Under the pieces are notes generated by a model. It was not told the DNA's origin. It worked only from the letters and a program-made list of their open reading frames with translations, and made no database searches. From assembly GCA_021811615.1 (NCBI GenBank), contig JAJZNW010000076.1, forward strand, positions 1 to 55,508: a stretch of 55,508 bases of DNA, written 5' to 3'. The position numbers and the translations under genes are program-made. The stretch's first letter is position 1; the number at the start of each line of letters is the position of its first letter. Origin of the DNA: Bacteroidota bacterium (GTDB lineage: Bacteria; Bacteroidota; Ignavibacteria; Kryptoniales; JAKASW01). Positions 25,213 to 34,603 of this stretch are shown piece after piece.

Positions 25213-28200
25213 TCAGTACCTCTCGAAGTCCGCATCCTCATGTCCATTATGCGGATGCTCGTCGAGGTTGATGATGTGTCCGTTCGGTGTGGCTGCCATG
25301 CCGGCGGGCGCTCCCTTAGGGGAAGTCGGTTTCATCCGATCGGAGGCCTTTTTGGCTATGTGCGCCACATGAGCACCCTGGGCATGCTTACTCGTCATGT
25401 TTTCCTTCGACCTATGACCGGTAACGCTGAGCTTGAAGAATCCTATCGCCTCTTTCATCGTCTCGGACTGGGCGGCAAGCTCCTCAGATGTCGCAGACAT
25501 CTGTTCGGACGCTGAGGCGTTTTGCTGTATCACCTGGTCGAGCTGCTGGATAGCTTTATTTATCTGGGCAGCGCCGGTACTCTGTTCAGCGCTCGCACTC
25601 GATATCTCCTGAACGAGTTCTGCCGTCTTCTGGATGTCCGGTACAAGCTTGCCGAGCATCTCTCCAGCCTTCTCGGCGATCTCCACACTGGATCCGGCAA
25701 GTTGGTTGATCTCGCCGGCTGCCGACTGGCTTCGTTCAGCGAGTTTGCGGACCTCGGAGGCAACGACCGCGAATCCTTTCCCGTGTTCACCGGCACGTGC
25801 TGCTTCAATGGCGGCATTCAGGGCGAGGAGGTTAGTCTGGCGTGCGATCTCTTCGATGATCGATATCTTGCTGGCAATCTTCTTCATGGCCTCGACGGTC
25901 TGCTGGACCGATTCTCCGCCGACACGCGCGTCCTGGGCCGACCGGGTGGCGATACTTTCGGTTTGGTGAGCGTTGTCAGCATTCTGTTTGATGTTGCTGA
26001 CCATCTCTTCGGTGGATGATGAAGCCTCCTCGGCGGCGCTTGCCTGTTCGGTCGCGCCTTGTGACATTTGCTCCGAGGTGGAACTGAGCTCCTGGCTCCC
26101 GGAAGCGACATTCTCCGCCGACGCGCTTATGTCGGTCAGCACCTTATCGAGAGCCTGGCCGAGCTGGTTGATGCTGGTCTTTATGCTAGTGAAGTCGCCT
26201 TTGTAGTCGGCAGTAATCCGGGCTGTGAGGTCTCCATTAGCCATTTCTTCAAGGACAGTGCCGACATCCGCGACGGTGCCTTGCAGGGATTCGCCGACTG
26301 CATTGACGGCCTTCTTGATCTTGTCGAAGTCTCCCTTGTAGTTTCCGGAGATACGGTCGGCAAAGTTGCCTTCCATCATCTTTGACATTATCGCGATGAC
26401 CTCCTGGAGGGGCTCAACAACGGCGTCGAGCGTTTCGTTTACTCCTTTCACGAGATCGTTCCATCCCCCTACAAAATTCCCGGCATTAGCCCGCGTTTGA
26501 AGCTTGCCGTCCAATGCCGCCTTCACAAGTTGATCTGTCTCTTCGAGAAGTTCGCTCATCATCCTGACGAGTGCGTTCAGGTTCGTCTTGATGATGTTGT
26601 ACTGCCCCTTGTAGGCCGTCGTTATCTCGGGAGGAATTATTCCCTTGGCTACTTTGTCGACGTAATCGGCCGTGACCATCAACGGATCGACGATGTTAGT
26701 GATCGTATCGTTGACGCCCTTGACAAGCTGGTTCCAGCCTCCGACGAACTTCGACGCGTCCGCCCGCTTATCCAGATCTCCGTCCGCCGCCGCCTTGATG
26801 ATGAAGTCTGTCTCTTTCAATAGCTCGCTCATCATCTTCACAACCGCATTCAGGTTCGTCTTTATTATGTTGTACTGGCCTTTGTAGACGGTGGTTATCT
26901 CCGGGGGTATTATCCCTTTTGCCACTTTGTCTACATAATCGGCTGTGACCATAAGGGGATCCACGATATTTGTGATCGTATCGTTGACTCCGGCCACCAG
27001 CTGATTCCAGCCACCGAGGAACTTGGAGGCGTCTGCTCGCCTGTCGAGGTTACCATCCGCGGCCGCTCTGATAATGACATCGGTTTCCTTGAGGAGCTCG
27101 CCCATCATCTTTACAACTGCGTTCAGATTCGTCTTTATGATGTTGTACTGGCCTTTGTACACTGTAGTGATTTCGGGCGGGATAATACCTTTGGCGACCT
27201 TGTCGACGTAGTCCGCCGTGATCATAAGCGGGTCAACGATGTTTGTTATCGTCTCATTTACGCCTGTCACCAGCCGGTTCCAGCCTCCGACAAACTTGGA
27301 CGCGTCGGCCCGCTTGTCAAGCTCGCCATCCGCCGCCGCCTTGGAGATTCTGTCTGTCTCTTCCAGGAGGCCGTTCATGGTGTCGATGGCCGAGTTCAGG
27401 TTGTTCTTTATCTCGTTGAAGTCGCCCTGGTATGTGTCGACTATTTTCGGCGGGATGTCACCCTTCGAGATCCGGTCTACATACTCCGCGGTGACGTTTA
27501 TCGGCCTCACGAATGCGTCCACAAGGCTGTTGACGCCACTTACGAGTCTCCCCCACCCGCCGACAAACCTGGCTGCATCTCCGCGCGTGGACAGTTTGCC
27601 TTCTACCGTAGCTTTAATAAGCTTGTCGGTTTCCGAAAGCAGGCCGTTCATTATGTCGATGGCGGCGTTAAGGTTGTTCTTTATTTCGTTGAAGTCGCCC
27701 TGGTATGTGTCGACTATTTTCGGCGGGATGTCGCCCTTGGAGATCCGATCGACATATTCTGCCGTTACATTGATAGGTCTCACGAATGCATCGACGAGAC
27801 TGTTGACGCCGGTAACAAGCTCACTCCAGCCGCCGACAAACTTCGACGCATCACCGCGGGTCGACAATTTCCCCTCGACAGTTGCTTTGATCAGTTTGTT
27901 CGTCTCTCCCAGGAGTCCGTTCATGGTGTCGATGGCCGAGTTCAGGTTGTTCTTTATCTCGTTGAAGTCGCCTTGGTATGTGTCGACAATTTTCGGCGGG
28001 ATGTCGCCCTTGGAGATCCGGTCGACATATTCAGCGGTGACGTTAATAGGCCTGACGAACGCATCCACAAGACTGTTGACTCCGCTTACGAGCTCTCCCC
28101 AATCGCCGGCGAATTTCGATGCGTCTCCACGGGTCGACAGCTTGCCCTCTACCGTGGCTTTGATAAGCTTATCGGTCTCCGTGAGGAGCTCACTCATCAT

Positions 28201-29067
28201 CTTTACGACAGCGTTGAGATTTATCTTTATGACGTTGTATTGTCCCTTGTATTCGGTTGAAATTTCCGGTGGAATTATTCCCTTTGCCACCTTGTCCACA
28301 TAGTCGGCAGTAACCATAAGTGGATTGACGATATTCGTGACGGTGTCGTTTATGCCGCTTACCAGCTTATTCCAATCACCTCGGAACAGATCCGCGTCGG
28401 CGCGCCTGTCGAGGTTTCCATCCGCTGCCGCTTTGATAAGCTGTCCGATCTCGGAATTAACAGTTTTCAGATTGGTCCTTAATGCCTCGATTGTTTCATT
28501 GATGAAAGCCTTCTTGCCCGGAAACTTCTCAAGCGGCGCGTTGAAATTTCCCTTCGCGAATTCGTCGATGCAGGCCATCGCTTTCTTCTTCACGGAAATA
28601 TGGCCGGCAACCATTTGGTTGACTGCTTTCCCCATATCCTTATAGACTCCCTGGAACCTGTCTGTGGGAATCACGACGTCTATATCGCCAAGGTCATGCT
28701 GGTGCGACATGTTGCTCACTTCAGATACAAGTCCGCTTATCGCGTCGATGCACCTGTTGAGGTTGCCCTTGATCGTGTTGAAGTCGCCGTTGTAAGCTTC
28801 GGTTATCTTCTCTGGCACGATGCCGTTACTGATCTTATCCACGTATTCCGCCGCAACATCGAGCGGTTTGATGACAGCATCAAGCATCTCGTTGACGCCT
28901 TGCAGGAGTTCTTTCGACTCTCCTGTGAATTTTGCGAGGTCGGCCCGAACGGACAAACGGCCGCCCTTGGCGGCATCGACAAGCCGAAGGATTTCCGCCA
29001 TCATCTCTTGCTGGTCGGAACTGGCCCTCCTGTTCGCAACTTGATTTCTTCCTGGGTCTGTTTTCAT
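25213..29067 (-). CDS. soluble poly-HAMP methyl-accepting chemotaxis protein
   Basis: This 1284-residue receptor has no signal peptide or membrane helix. From about residue 30 to 990 it is almost entirely HAMP-type repeats. Seven consecutive units of exactly 91 residues run from about 211 to 847, each with a D/E-G-x-L-x-x-R start, a VN-x-x-[VL] core, a DYVDK or EYVDR segment and a Y-x-G-x-[YF]-x-x-I-K end. The 91-residue double unit resembles the HAMP repeats of fungal group III (Nik1-type) kinases. The signalling domain (about 990-1215) has [20 protein letters not shown] and the [15 protein letters not shown] block. A His/Asn-rich tail follows ([14 protein letters not shown]). With no periplasmic part it must sense a cytoplasmic signal or partner. 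It sits between cheA and cheW. Confidence 0.95.
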   Translation of the reverse strand: MKTDPGRNQVANRRASSDQQEMMAEILRLVDAAKGGRLSVRADLAKFTGESKELLQGVNEMLDAVIKPLDVAAEYVDKISNGIVPEKITEAYNGDFNTIKGNLNRCIDAISGLVSEVSNMSHQHDLGDIDVVIPTDRFQGVYKDMGKAVNQMVAGHISVKKKAMACIDEFAKGNFNAPLEKFPGKKAFINETIEALRTNLKTVNSEIGQLIKAAADGNLDRRADADLFRGDWNKLVSGINDTVTNIVNPLMVTADYVDKVAKGIIPPEISTEYKGQYNVIKINLNAVVKMMSELLTETDKLIKATVEGKLSTRGDASKFAGDWGELVSGVNSLVDAFVRPINVTAEYVDRISKGDIPPKIVDTYQGDFNEIKNNLNSAIDTMNGLLGETNKLIKATVEGKLSTRGDASKFVGGWSELVTGVNSLVDAFVRPINVTAEYVDRISKGDIPPKIVDTYQGDFNEIKNNLNAAIDIMNGLLSETDKLIKATVEGKLSTRGDAARFVGGWGRLVSGVNSLVDAFVRPINVTAEYVDRISKGDIPPKIVDTYQGDFNEIKNNLNSAIDTMNGLLEETDRISKAAADGELDKRADASKFVGGWNRLVTGVNETITNIVDPLMITADYVDKVAKGIIPPEITTVYKGQYNIIKTNLNAVVKMMGELLKETDVIIRAAADGNLDRRADASKFLGGWNQLVAGVNDTITNIVDPLMVTADYVDKVAKGIIPPEITTVYKGQYNIIKTNLNAVVKMMSELLKETDFIIKAAADGDLDKRADASKFVGGWNQLVKGVNDTITNIVDPLMVTADYVDKVAKGIIPPEITTAYKGQYNIIKTNLNALVRMMSELLEETDQLVKAALDGKLQTRANAGNFVGGWNDLVKGVNETLDAVVEPLQEVIAIMSKMMEGNFADRISGNYKGDFDKIKKAVNAVGESLQGTVADVGTVLEEMANGDLTARITADYKGDFTSIKTSINQLGQALDKVLTDISASAENVASGSQELSSTSEQMSQGATEQASAAEEASSSTEEMVSNIKQNADNAHQTESIATRSAQDARVGGESVQQTVEAMKKIASKISIIEEIARQTNLLALNAAIEAARAGEHGKGFAVVASEVRKLAERSQSAAGEINQLAGSSVEIAEKAGEMLGKLVPDIQKTAELVQEISSASAEQSTGAAQINKAIQQLDQVIQQNASASEQMSATSEELAAQSETMKEAIGFFKLSVTGHRSKENMTSKHAQGAHVAHIAKKASDRMKPTSPKGAPAGMAATPNGHIINLDEHPHNGHEDADFERY
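26527..28437 (-). repeat. seven in-frame 273-bp tandem repeats within the receptor gene
   Basis: Seven units of 273 bp (91 codons) lie head to tail and together fill 1911 bp. The three middle units (DNA about 27346-28164) are nearly identical at the protein level and share long exact DNA stretches; for example the CCTGGTATGTGTCGAC word recurs at 27426 and 27699, 273 bp apart. The flanking units are more diverged at third positions. The pattern indicates growth by unequal recombination inside the gene. Confidence 0.9.
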
Positions 29068-29080
29068 ACCCGTATCTCCT

Positions 29081-31216
29081 TCAATTCGGTTTAATGTTGT
29101 TTTGGTCTTGGTGATGGACTTCGTTCAAAGCGGCCCTTTCAAGCCGCACCAGTTCCTCCCGCTCGAGTTCGGCACTCGCCACGAGTTTTGGTATGTCGAT
29201 TATGAGCGCGACTGTCCCGTCACCAAGAACTGTCGCGCCCGAAATTCCTTGAACATCTTTGTACATTGCTCCGAGCGACTTTATGACTATTTGATGTTCG
29301 CCGATTACACTGTCTATGGCAAAGCCGCACCGCCTGCCCTCTGCTTCAGTAATGGCGACGTACTCGAACGATGAACCTCCGCCGCTCATCCGGAAATAGT
29401 CGCGCAGACGTATGTAGGGGATGATTTCGCCTCTGACATTGATGAGCTGTCCGCCGTTTCCGCGTCGCGAATTAAGTGGGGGCAATTCCACACATTCCTT
29501 GATTGCGGCAAGCGGCAGGACGAACAACTCGGTATCGACCTTCACAAGGAGCCCTTCGATAATTGCCAGGGTAAGCGGGAGCTTAAGCGTGATTACCGAT
29601 CCTTTCCCCTGATTGTTTGACACCTCGATTTTGCCCCCGAGCTCTTCAATACTCTTCCTTACGACGTCCATTCCGACACCTCGTCCGGAAACACTCGTGA
29701 CTTCCTTAGCTGTGGAGAACCCGGGCGCGAAAACGATCGAGAGGAGCTCCTGTTCGGCGGGGCGGGCATCCGGATCCAGAAGCCCGAGTTCGACTCCCTT
29801 AAGTCGGATCTTCTCGAGATCGAATCCCCGGCCGTCGTCGGCGACGGTAATGCCGACATTCGCTCCCGAGTGCGATGCAGAAAGCCGGATGGTACCTACC
29901 CTGGGTTTTCCCATCTCCTCCCGCTTCTCCGGCGGCTCGATGCCATGGTCGATGGAGTTACGGATCATGTGAACTAGCGGATCTCCGAGCCTCTCAATGA
30001 CAGTCTTGTCAAGTTCAGTATCCTCACCCTCCGTGACGAGTCTGATTTCTTTACCGAGTTCCACGGAAAGATCGCGAACGAGGCGCTGAAATCGTGTAAA
30101 TGTAGATCCTATCGGGATCATCCGGATTGACATCGCGTTATCCCGGAGCTCGGATATCAAAGATTCCACTTCTTCAGCTATTTGAGTCAATTCCGGGTCC
30201 GACAGGTTTACGGCGGCCTGAGTCAGGCGCGCCTGGACGGTTACAAGTTCACCGACCAGGTTGACCAGTTTGTCGAGCTTTTCTGACGGGACCTTGATCG
30301 TCTGTGTAACTCTCTGCTCCTGGTGCGGACTGCCTGACGGCGCGGACGGTTCATCCGTTCTCTTGTTCTCCCTGGCTGCCTGAGATTCACGGAGAATGGC
30401 ATTCAGCGACGAAGTCGGTACATCCCTGGAATTGCGCATCGCCTCGAGCAGCGGGTTCCATCTCTCCCTTCCAAATTGAGCACCGTCGTGTAGTATATCG
30501 ATCAGCAGTTCGCTGTCTTCTTCGACGAAAATGAATACATCCCTGATTCCTTCGATGGGGTGCGCTGTCGACAGTAGGATATCATAGGTGGAACGGCACA
30601 GTTTTTCTTCGGGCTTCTCCCCGGATGAAACCTCTTCTGAGTGCACGACATGCTCTTCCGCTCCCATAGCCGCGAGTTCCGCAATGAGATTATCCGGGTC
30701 CAACCCGCGAAGGTAAATATTCTCGGGCGGCTTGAACCGGATCCTGTAGAGGGCTGTTTTCGCGCTGTCCGGGTATATTACCGGACCAGCTTCCACTGGA
30801 ATTTCGCGCACACCCTCCCCTCCCACTGCTGCGGGGACCAGATTCCTCAACTGCCCAAGTATTTCCTCGCTCCTTCTCAGGAGTACATCGTCGGGAGTCC
30901 CGCCCGATTCTGCTACCGCGAGGAGAGCCGCAATATGGTCCCTGCTCGCCAGTGTCAAAGTTATCAGGGCAGGCGTAACCGCCACTTTCCCTTCACGGAC
31001 GAAGTCGAATGCGGTCTCTATCTCGTGCGTAAAGGACGAGATCGAATCGAATCCGAACATCGAGCTCGCCCCCTTTATGGTGTGAATCGCGCGAAAGATT
31101 TTCCCGATCAAATCTTCATTCAATGGGTCGTGCTCGATTTCAAGGAGGGCCTCTTCCAGTGAGGTAAGAAGCTCCTTGACTTCTTCAATAAATGCCAGCT
31201 GATTTCGGTCCATCAT
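29081..31216 (-). CDS. cheA: chemotaxis histidine kinase CheA
   Basis: CheA autophosphorylates on the Hpt domain and passes phosphate to CheY and CheB. The 711 residues include P1/Hpt with His45 ([15 protein letters not shown]), a P2-like region (about 155-255) and a P3 dimerisation domain starting near [20 protein letters not shown]4 ATPase follows with [23 protein letters not shown] and [15 protein letters not shown]. The P5 CheW-like domain contains [16 protein letters not shown]. All key motifs are intact. The ATG overlaps the cheY stop by ATGA, and the receptor gene follows after 13 bp. Confidence 0.98.
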   Translation of the reverse strand: MMDRNQLAFIEEVKELLTSLEEALLEIEHDPLNEDLIGKIFRAIHTIKGASSMFGFDSISSFTHEIETAFDFVREGKVAVTPALITLTLASRDHIAALLAVAESGGTPDDVLLRRSEEILGQLRNLVPAAVGGEGVREIPVEAGPVIYPDSAKTALYRIRFKPPENIYLRGLDPDNLIAELAAMGAEEHVVHSEEVSSGEKPEEKLCRSTYDILLSTAHPIEGIRDVFIFVEEDSELLIDILHDGAQFGRERWNPLLEAMRNSRDVPTSSLNAILRESQAARENKRTDEPSAPSGSPHQEQRVTQTIKVPSEKLDKLVNLVGELVTVQARLTQAAVNLSDPELTQIAEEVESLISELRDNAMSIRMIPIGSTFTRFQRLVRDLSVELGKEIRLVTEGEDTELDKTVIERLGDPLVHMIRNSIDHGIEPPEKREEMGKPRVGTIRLSASHSGANVGITVADDGRGFDLEKIRLKGVELGLLDPDARPAEQELLSIVFAPGFSTAKEVTSVSGRGVGMDVVRKSIEELGGKIEVSNNQGKGSVITLKLPLTLAIIEGLLVKVDTELFVLPLAAIKECVELPPLNSRRGNGGQLINVRGEIIPYIRLRDYFRMSGGGSSFEYVAITEAEGRRCGFAIDSVIGEHQIVIKSLGAMYKDVQGISGATVLGDGTVALIIDIPKLVASAELEREELVRLERAALNEVHHQDQNNIKPN

Positions 31217-31581
31217 CTTATGAGTCTTCCCACAACGTCTACGAGCTGCGTTGCACTAAATGGCTTGACTATCCAGCCGGACGCCCCCGCAGCTTTCCCT
31301 TGCAGTTTTTTTGACTCCTGGGACTCGGTGGTCAGCATCAGGATCGGGATGAATTTGTGCCGCTGCTGCGCGCGGATGTTCTTGATCAGGTCGATCCCGT
31401 CCATGTTCGGCATATTCAGATCTGTGATCAGCATGTTGATAGTCGTTGTAACTCCGAGCTTCGAGAGTGCATCCTTGCCGTCGACCGCCTCCACAATCTG
31501 GTACCCCGCCCCGCTCAGCGTGAAAGAGACCATTTGTCTGACACTTGTGGAATCATCCACCGTCATAATCAATTTGGACAT
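31213..31581 (-). CDS. cheY: chemotaxis response regulator CheY
   Basis: This 122-residue single receiver domain has Asp9-Asp10 in the Mg pocket, phosphoacceptor Asp54 (LITDLNMPNMDG), the Thr of LTTES and the Lys of VKPF. It receives phosphate from CheA and acts on the output machinery, which is not encoded here. It lies 46 bp downstream of the double-hairpin protein gene and is coupled to cheA by a 4-bp overlap. The gene pair suggests the upstream protein acts on this CheY. Confidence 0.96.
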   Translation of the reverse strand: MSKLIMTVDDSTSVRQMVSFTLSGAGYQIVEAVDGKDALSKLGVTTTINMLITDLNMPNMDGIDLIKNIRAQQRHKFIPILMLTTESQESKKLQGKAAGASGWIVKPFSATQLVDVVGRLIR

Positions 31582-31627
31582 CAGCTATGCTCCGTTAGTA
31601 CAAGTTTCACAAAAGGCCTTCGATAGA

Positions 31628-33499
31628 CTAAAACAGCTCGACAGTTCCGGCACCGTTCGATTGCAGTCCGCGATCGGGGTTTTCTCCGTTCACTACGGCG
31701 GAGTGCGTGTATCGTTCAGTCTCCATGGTGTATTTCTTTCTCATGTCCTCCAGCCGCCGGTCGATGAGCGTCCGTGCGGAATGCGGCACGGAAGAGCGCA
31801 GTCGTGCAACAAATCGTTCCAGCTTCGCTCCAGTCTCCTCGAGCGATACTGCAAAGCTTTCGTGCTGACGGATTTGATTCGCAAGGTCCTCCAGCTGAGA
31901 ATAAATAGCCCCGCACACCGATTCCGTATCGAGGAATATCTTGTTGCTGGTCTCATTGTTGTCATGGAACATCTTCACCGATTCGCTCAGCTTGCCGATT
32001 ATGTGGTTCGTTTCCGATTCGACCTGCTGCAGCATATCCTCGATCGCCCGGTCGTCCGCAAGGTCGTTCGAGGCCGACACCATGTCCGAAACAAGTTCGA
32101 TGACTTTATCCACTTCTCGCAGCGTGTCTCCCGAGAGGTGCTGTATCGACTCGGCGATTACGCCAAGCGCCGCGCCGCCTTCTCCGGTTTTGGCCGCCTT
32201 GACCCGCGAATTGAGCGCCAGCAGCTCGATTTCCGAGTCGACCTCCACCATTTCATCAAGGAAAGACTTCATTTTGTGTATGTTTTTGCTCACCTGCCTG
32301 AGTGATTCGATCAGGTCATGAACTGCGAACTGGTCCTCCAGCATCGTCGCGGTGACGATCTCGAGCCCCCTCTCCACCTGCTCGAAGAATGTGCTTCCGG
32401 ATTCCTTGGTGAAATCCGATATTTGCTCCGACTCCGAAAGCATCATCGTGATTGAGCTGGAGAGATCGCCCAGCGCGGTCGTGATCGAAAGGATCGCATT
32501 TTCAAATTCTTTTCCGACCCGCTTGAGCTGGGCTACCTGAATTTCACAAATAGGTATCACTTCGATTGCGGAGGTCTCCTGCCGGGCGTTTTCGAGCGCA
32601 TCGATGATATGGTCCACCTGCTGACGAGTTATATCGTGATATTGAACCGACTCTACAACGATATTTATGTTTCTTATCGCCTCTTCTGATTTGATCGAAA
32701 TTCCGGACGCCGTCTGTTGATACATCTCCTGTTTTTCATTCAAGACCTGGAGATTCGATTTCATGTCCGCCACTACTCGCAAGGAAACATCGCGGTGCTT
32801 TACAGACATCTCCACCATCTTGGTTTTGTTGATGGCGATGACCTCGTCGACCTCACCGACATATGCACGCGCCTCCTTTGCTTTGGCGGCGATCTGCTCA
32901 CCAAGGGTCGACACAGCCTCGGCGAGACGGACAAATTCCAATCCCTTGTTACCGAGTCGCGCCGCTTCGATGTGAGCTATTATCCCCATTTTCCTCAGGC
33001 GCGATACGAGCCGGTCGAACTCCTTAAGAGATGCAGGCAATGAGAGCAGAGGGGATTCCAGACTGTGAAGTCGTGAGACGGCTTTGTCGGAATACTCGCC
33101 CACCGAATTCAGCTGATCCGTCGAACGTTTCGACATCGTCTGCAATTCACCGAGCGAATTCATGCTTCCTTCGGCGGAATACCCGGCCAGCAAACTGGCC
33201 AATCTCTCTGAAACCTGTTTCGTCGTCGCGTGCACATCCCGAAGCTGAGTTCCAACCGAGAGGAATCCCTTTTCACTCGTCTCCTTCATGTCCTTCAAAT
33301 CCCGGACGAAAGCGGAGATTTCCACCTTCCAATCCTCATCAGGTCTGCTTGTCTCCGTTTGATCGTCGATACTTGAGGCCTGCATGCTGTCTCCTAAAAA
33401 GGGATCTGTCTTAAGATCATCGTCGCCACCGGGCCGATAGCCTGTATTCTTCATCGCCGCTTCCCGAATGGCCCGATAGGCTGAAATTGAGCGAGACAT
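31628..33499 (-). CDS. soluble receptor-like coiled-coil protein with CheZ-type DxxxQ motif
   Basis: This 623-residue protein is predicted almost entirely helical and has no membrane segment. Two regions resemble degenerate chemoreceptor hairpin tips: about 165-215 (MGIIAHIEAARLGNKG, FVRLAEAVSTLGEQI) and about 418-465 (SEIELLALNSRVKAAKTGEG, LGVIAESIQHLSGDT). Between them, at about 283-298, lies ESVQYHDITRQQVDHI. Its Asp289 and Gln293 reproduce the D-L/I-T-x-Q spacing of the CheZ phosphatase active site (QDLTGQ, known from E. coli CheZ). The gene is first in the chemosensory operon and is followed directly by cheY, and no other CheY phosphatase gene is seen. I infer a cytoplasmic array component that may dephosphorylate CheY. 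It might also be annotated simply as a methyl-accepting protein. Confidence 0.75.
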   Translation of the reverse strand: MSRSISAYRAIREAAMKNTGYRPGGDDDLKTDPFLGDSMQASSIDDQTETSRPDEDWKVEISAFVRDLKDMKETSEKGFLSVGTQLRDVHATTKQVSERLASLLAGYSAEGSMNSLGELQTMSKRSTDQLNSVGEYSDKAVSRLHSLESPLLSLPASLKEFDRLVSRLRKMGIIAHIEAARLGNKGLEFVRLAEAVSTLGEQIAAKAKEARAYVGEVDEVIAINKTKMVEMSVKHRDVSLRVVADMKSNLQVLNEKQEMYQQTASGISIKSEEAIRNINIVVESVQYHDITRQQVDHIIDALENARQETSAIEVIPICEIQVAQLKRVGKEFENAILSITTALGDLSSSITMMLSESEQISDFTKESGSTFFEQVERGLEIVTATMLEDQFAVHDLIESLRQVSKNIHKMKSFLDEMVEVDSEIELLALNSRVKAAKTGEGGAALGVIAESIQHLSGDTLREVDKVIELVSDMVSASNDLADDRAIEDMLQQVESETNHIIGKLSESVKMFHDNNETSNKIFLDTESVCGAIYSQLEDLANQIRQHESFAVSLEETGAKLERFVARLRSSVPHSARTLIDRRLEDMRKKYTMETERYTHSAVVNGENPDRGLQSNGAGTVELF

Positions 33500-33949
33500 A
33501 CCGTTCCCGGATATTCTTCCATGGCAACGGAGTTACCTCCACGTTAAGTCAAAAAGTCACAGGGGCGGCAAATCCGCCTTTTCATAAATTTCACTGTAGC
33601 CCACGAATTCGGATCTTCAATAACAACCCGGTCCTGAAAGCATCAGTGGCTTCGCGGACTCGATCGACGGCATCCTCACCAGATTTTAGTGCCGAATCCG
33701 GTCTTTCGACGACAAATAGATGCTGTCGGTGCTCGACGCTTCCGGTGCGGCCCTTTTTCACGCGAAGTGGACCGTCGGACTTCCGGCGAAGCTTCAGTCT
33801 TTCACTTGATTTTCGGATTAATGGGGGTTGGAAAGAGTCGTTCGGATTATGCAAAAGCTGTCGAAAAAAATGCCACACGACAGTCGAAGAGAAGAGGGTG
33901 CTGCCCGGTTAGCATCGCGATATACAGGGCAGGTGTGACGGTACCAGGC
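33500..33949. other. intergenic region upstream of chemosensory operon
   Basis: About 450 bp between the NarL-type regulator and the first chemosensory gene. GGCGG-ATTTG-CCGCC near 33565-33580 forms a small stem followed, on the minus strand, by a short T-rich stretch after nine bases; it may end transcription of the upstream two-component pair. A 95-codon minus-strand frame (33591-33878) has coding-like but low-quality features and no recognised domain. The chemosensory promoter is probably within 100 bp of 33499. Confidence 0.35.
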
Positions 33950-34591
33950 TTACTTCTTAATCATGGCGAGGTTATTATCGAGGGCGTACCTGATCAATTG
34001 GGCGGTGGTTTCCATATTCATCTTTGTGAGAATCCGGGAGCGGTACGTGTTGACGGTGGATACACTCAGCGAGAGAATATCCGCGATGCGCGATACCGTG
34101 TTCCCTTGCCCGATCAGGGAGAGGATCTCGAACTCGCGGTCTGACAATTCTTCATGCGGCAAGTGTTTCGGATCCGCGTGAATTTCGCCCGCGAGTAGCT
34201 CTGCCAGCGACGCGCTTATGAATTTACCTCCGTTCATCACCCTTCTGATTGCGGTGACAAGCTCTGCGGATGCGGTGTCTTTCGTAATGTACCCTTTCGC
34301 ACCGTTCTTAAGGCATCGTATTGCGTACTGACGTTCGGGAAATCCGCTGAGGATGAGCACTTTCAGGTCAGGCGACTCTGCCTGAAGTTCTTTCAGAACG
34401 TCGAGTCCGTTTTTTCCGGGTAAGGCAATATCGAGCAGCACAAGATCCGGTTTGAGCGTTCGTACTCTCTCAATTGCTTCATCACCGTCTGCCGCCTCTC
34501 CGGCAACTGTCAAGTCGGACGCCTTCGACAGCTCGGCGATCAGGCCGCTTCTCACAAGTGGATGGTCATCGACTACAAGTATACGCGCCAC
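33950..34591 (-). CDS. NarL/FixJ-family response regulator
   Basis: This 213-residue regulator has a canonical receiver (DD at 8-9, Asp54 in VLLDIALPG, Lys in ITKDT) and a C-terminal LuxR-type helix-turn-helix (about 146-205; LSDREFEILSLIGQGNTVSRIA, then STVNTYRSRILTKM). It lies 12 bp downstream of a HisKA_3-type sensor kinase and is its evident partner. Phosphorylation would drive DNA binding as a dimer. Targets are not indicated by the sequence. It could regulate the chemosensory operon that follows, but no binding site was found. Confidence 0.95.
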   Translation of the reverse strand: MARILVVDDHPLVRSGLIAELSKASDLTVAGEAADGDEAIERVRTLKPDLVLLDIALPGKNGLDVLKELQAESPDLKVLILSGFPERQYAIRCLKNGAKGYITKDTASAELVTAIRRVMNGGKFISASLAELLAGEIHADPKHLPHEELSDREFEILSLIGQGNTVSRIADILSLSVSTVNTYRSRILTKMNMETTAQLIRYALDNNLAMIKK

Positions 34592-34603
34592 AAAGCAACT
34601 CCT

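Noticed and set aside
27218..28303. Plus-strand frame of 361 codons antisense to the poly-HAMP repeats
   Set aside because: Its internal repeats simply reflect the 273-bp units of the receptor gene. The protein is low-complexity in Ser/Thr/Leu/Pro without a domain.
31220..32305. Plus-strand frame of 361 codons antisense to cheY and the CheZ-motif protein
   Set aside because: It crosses two well-supported minus-strand genes and has no recognisable domain.
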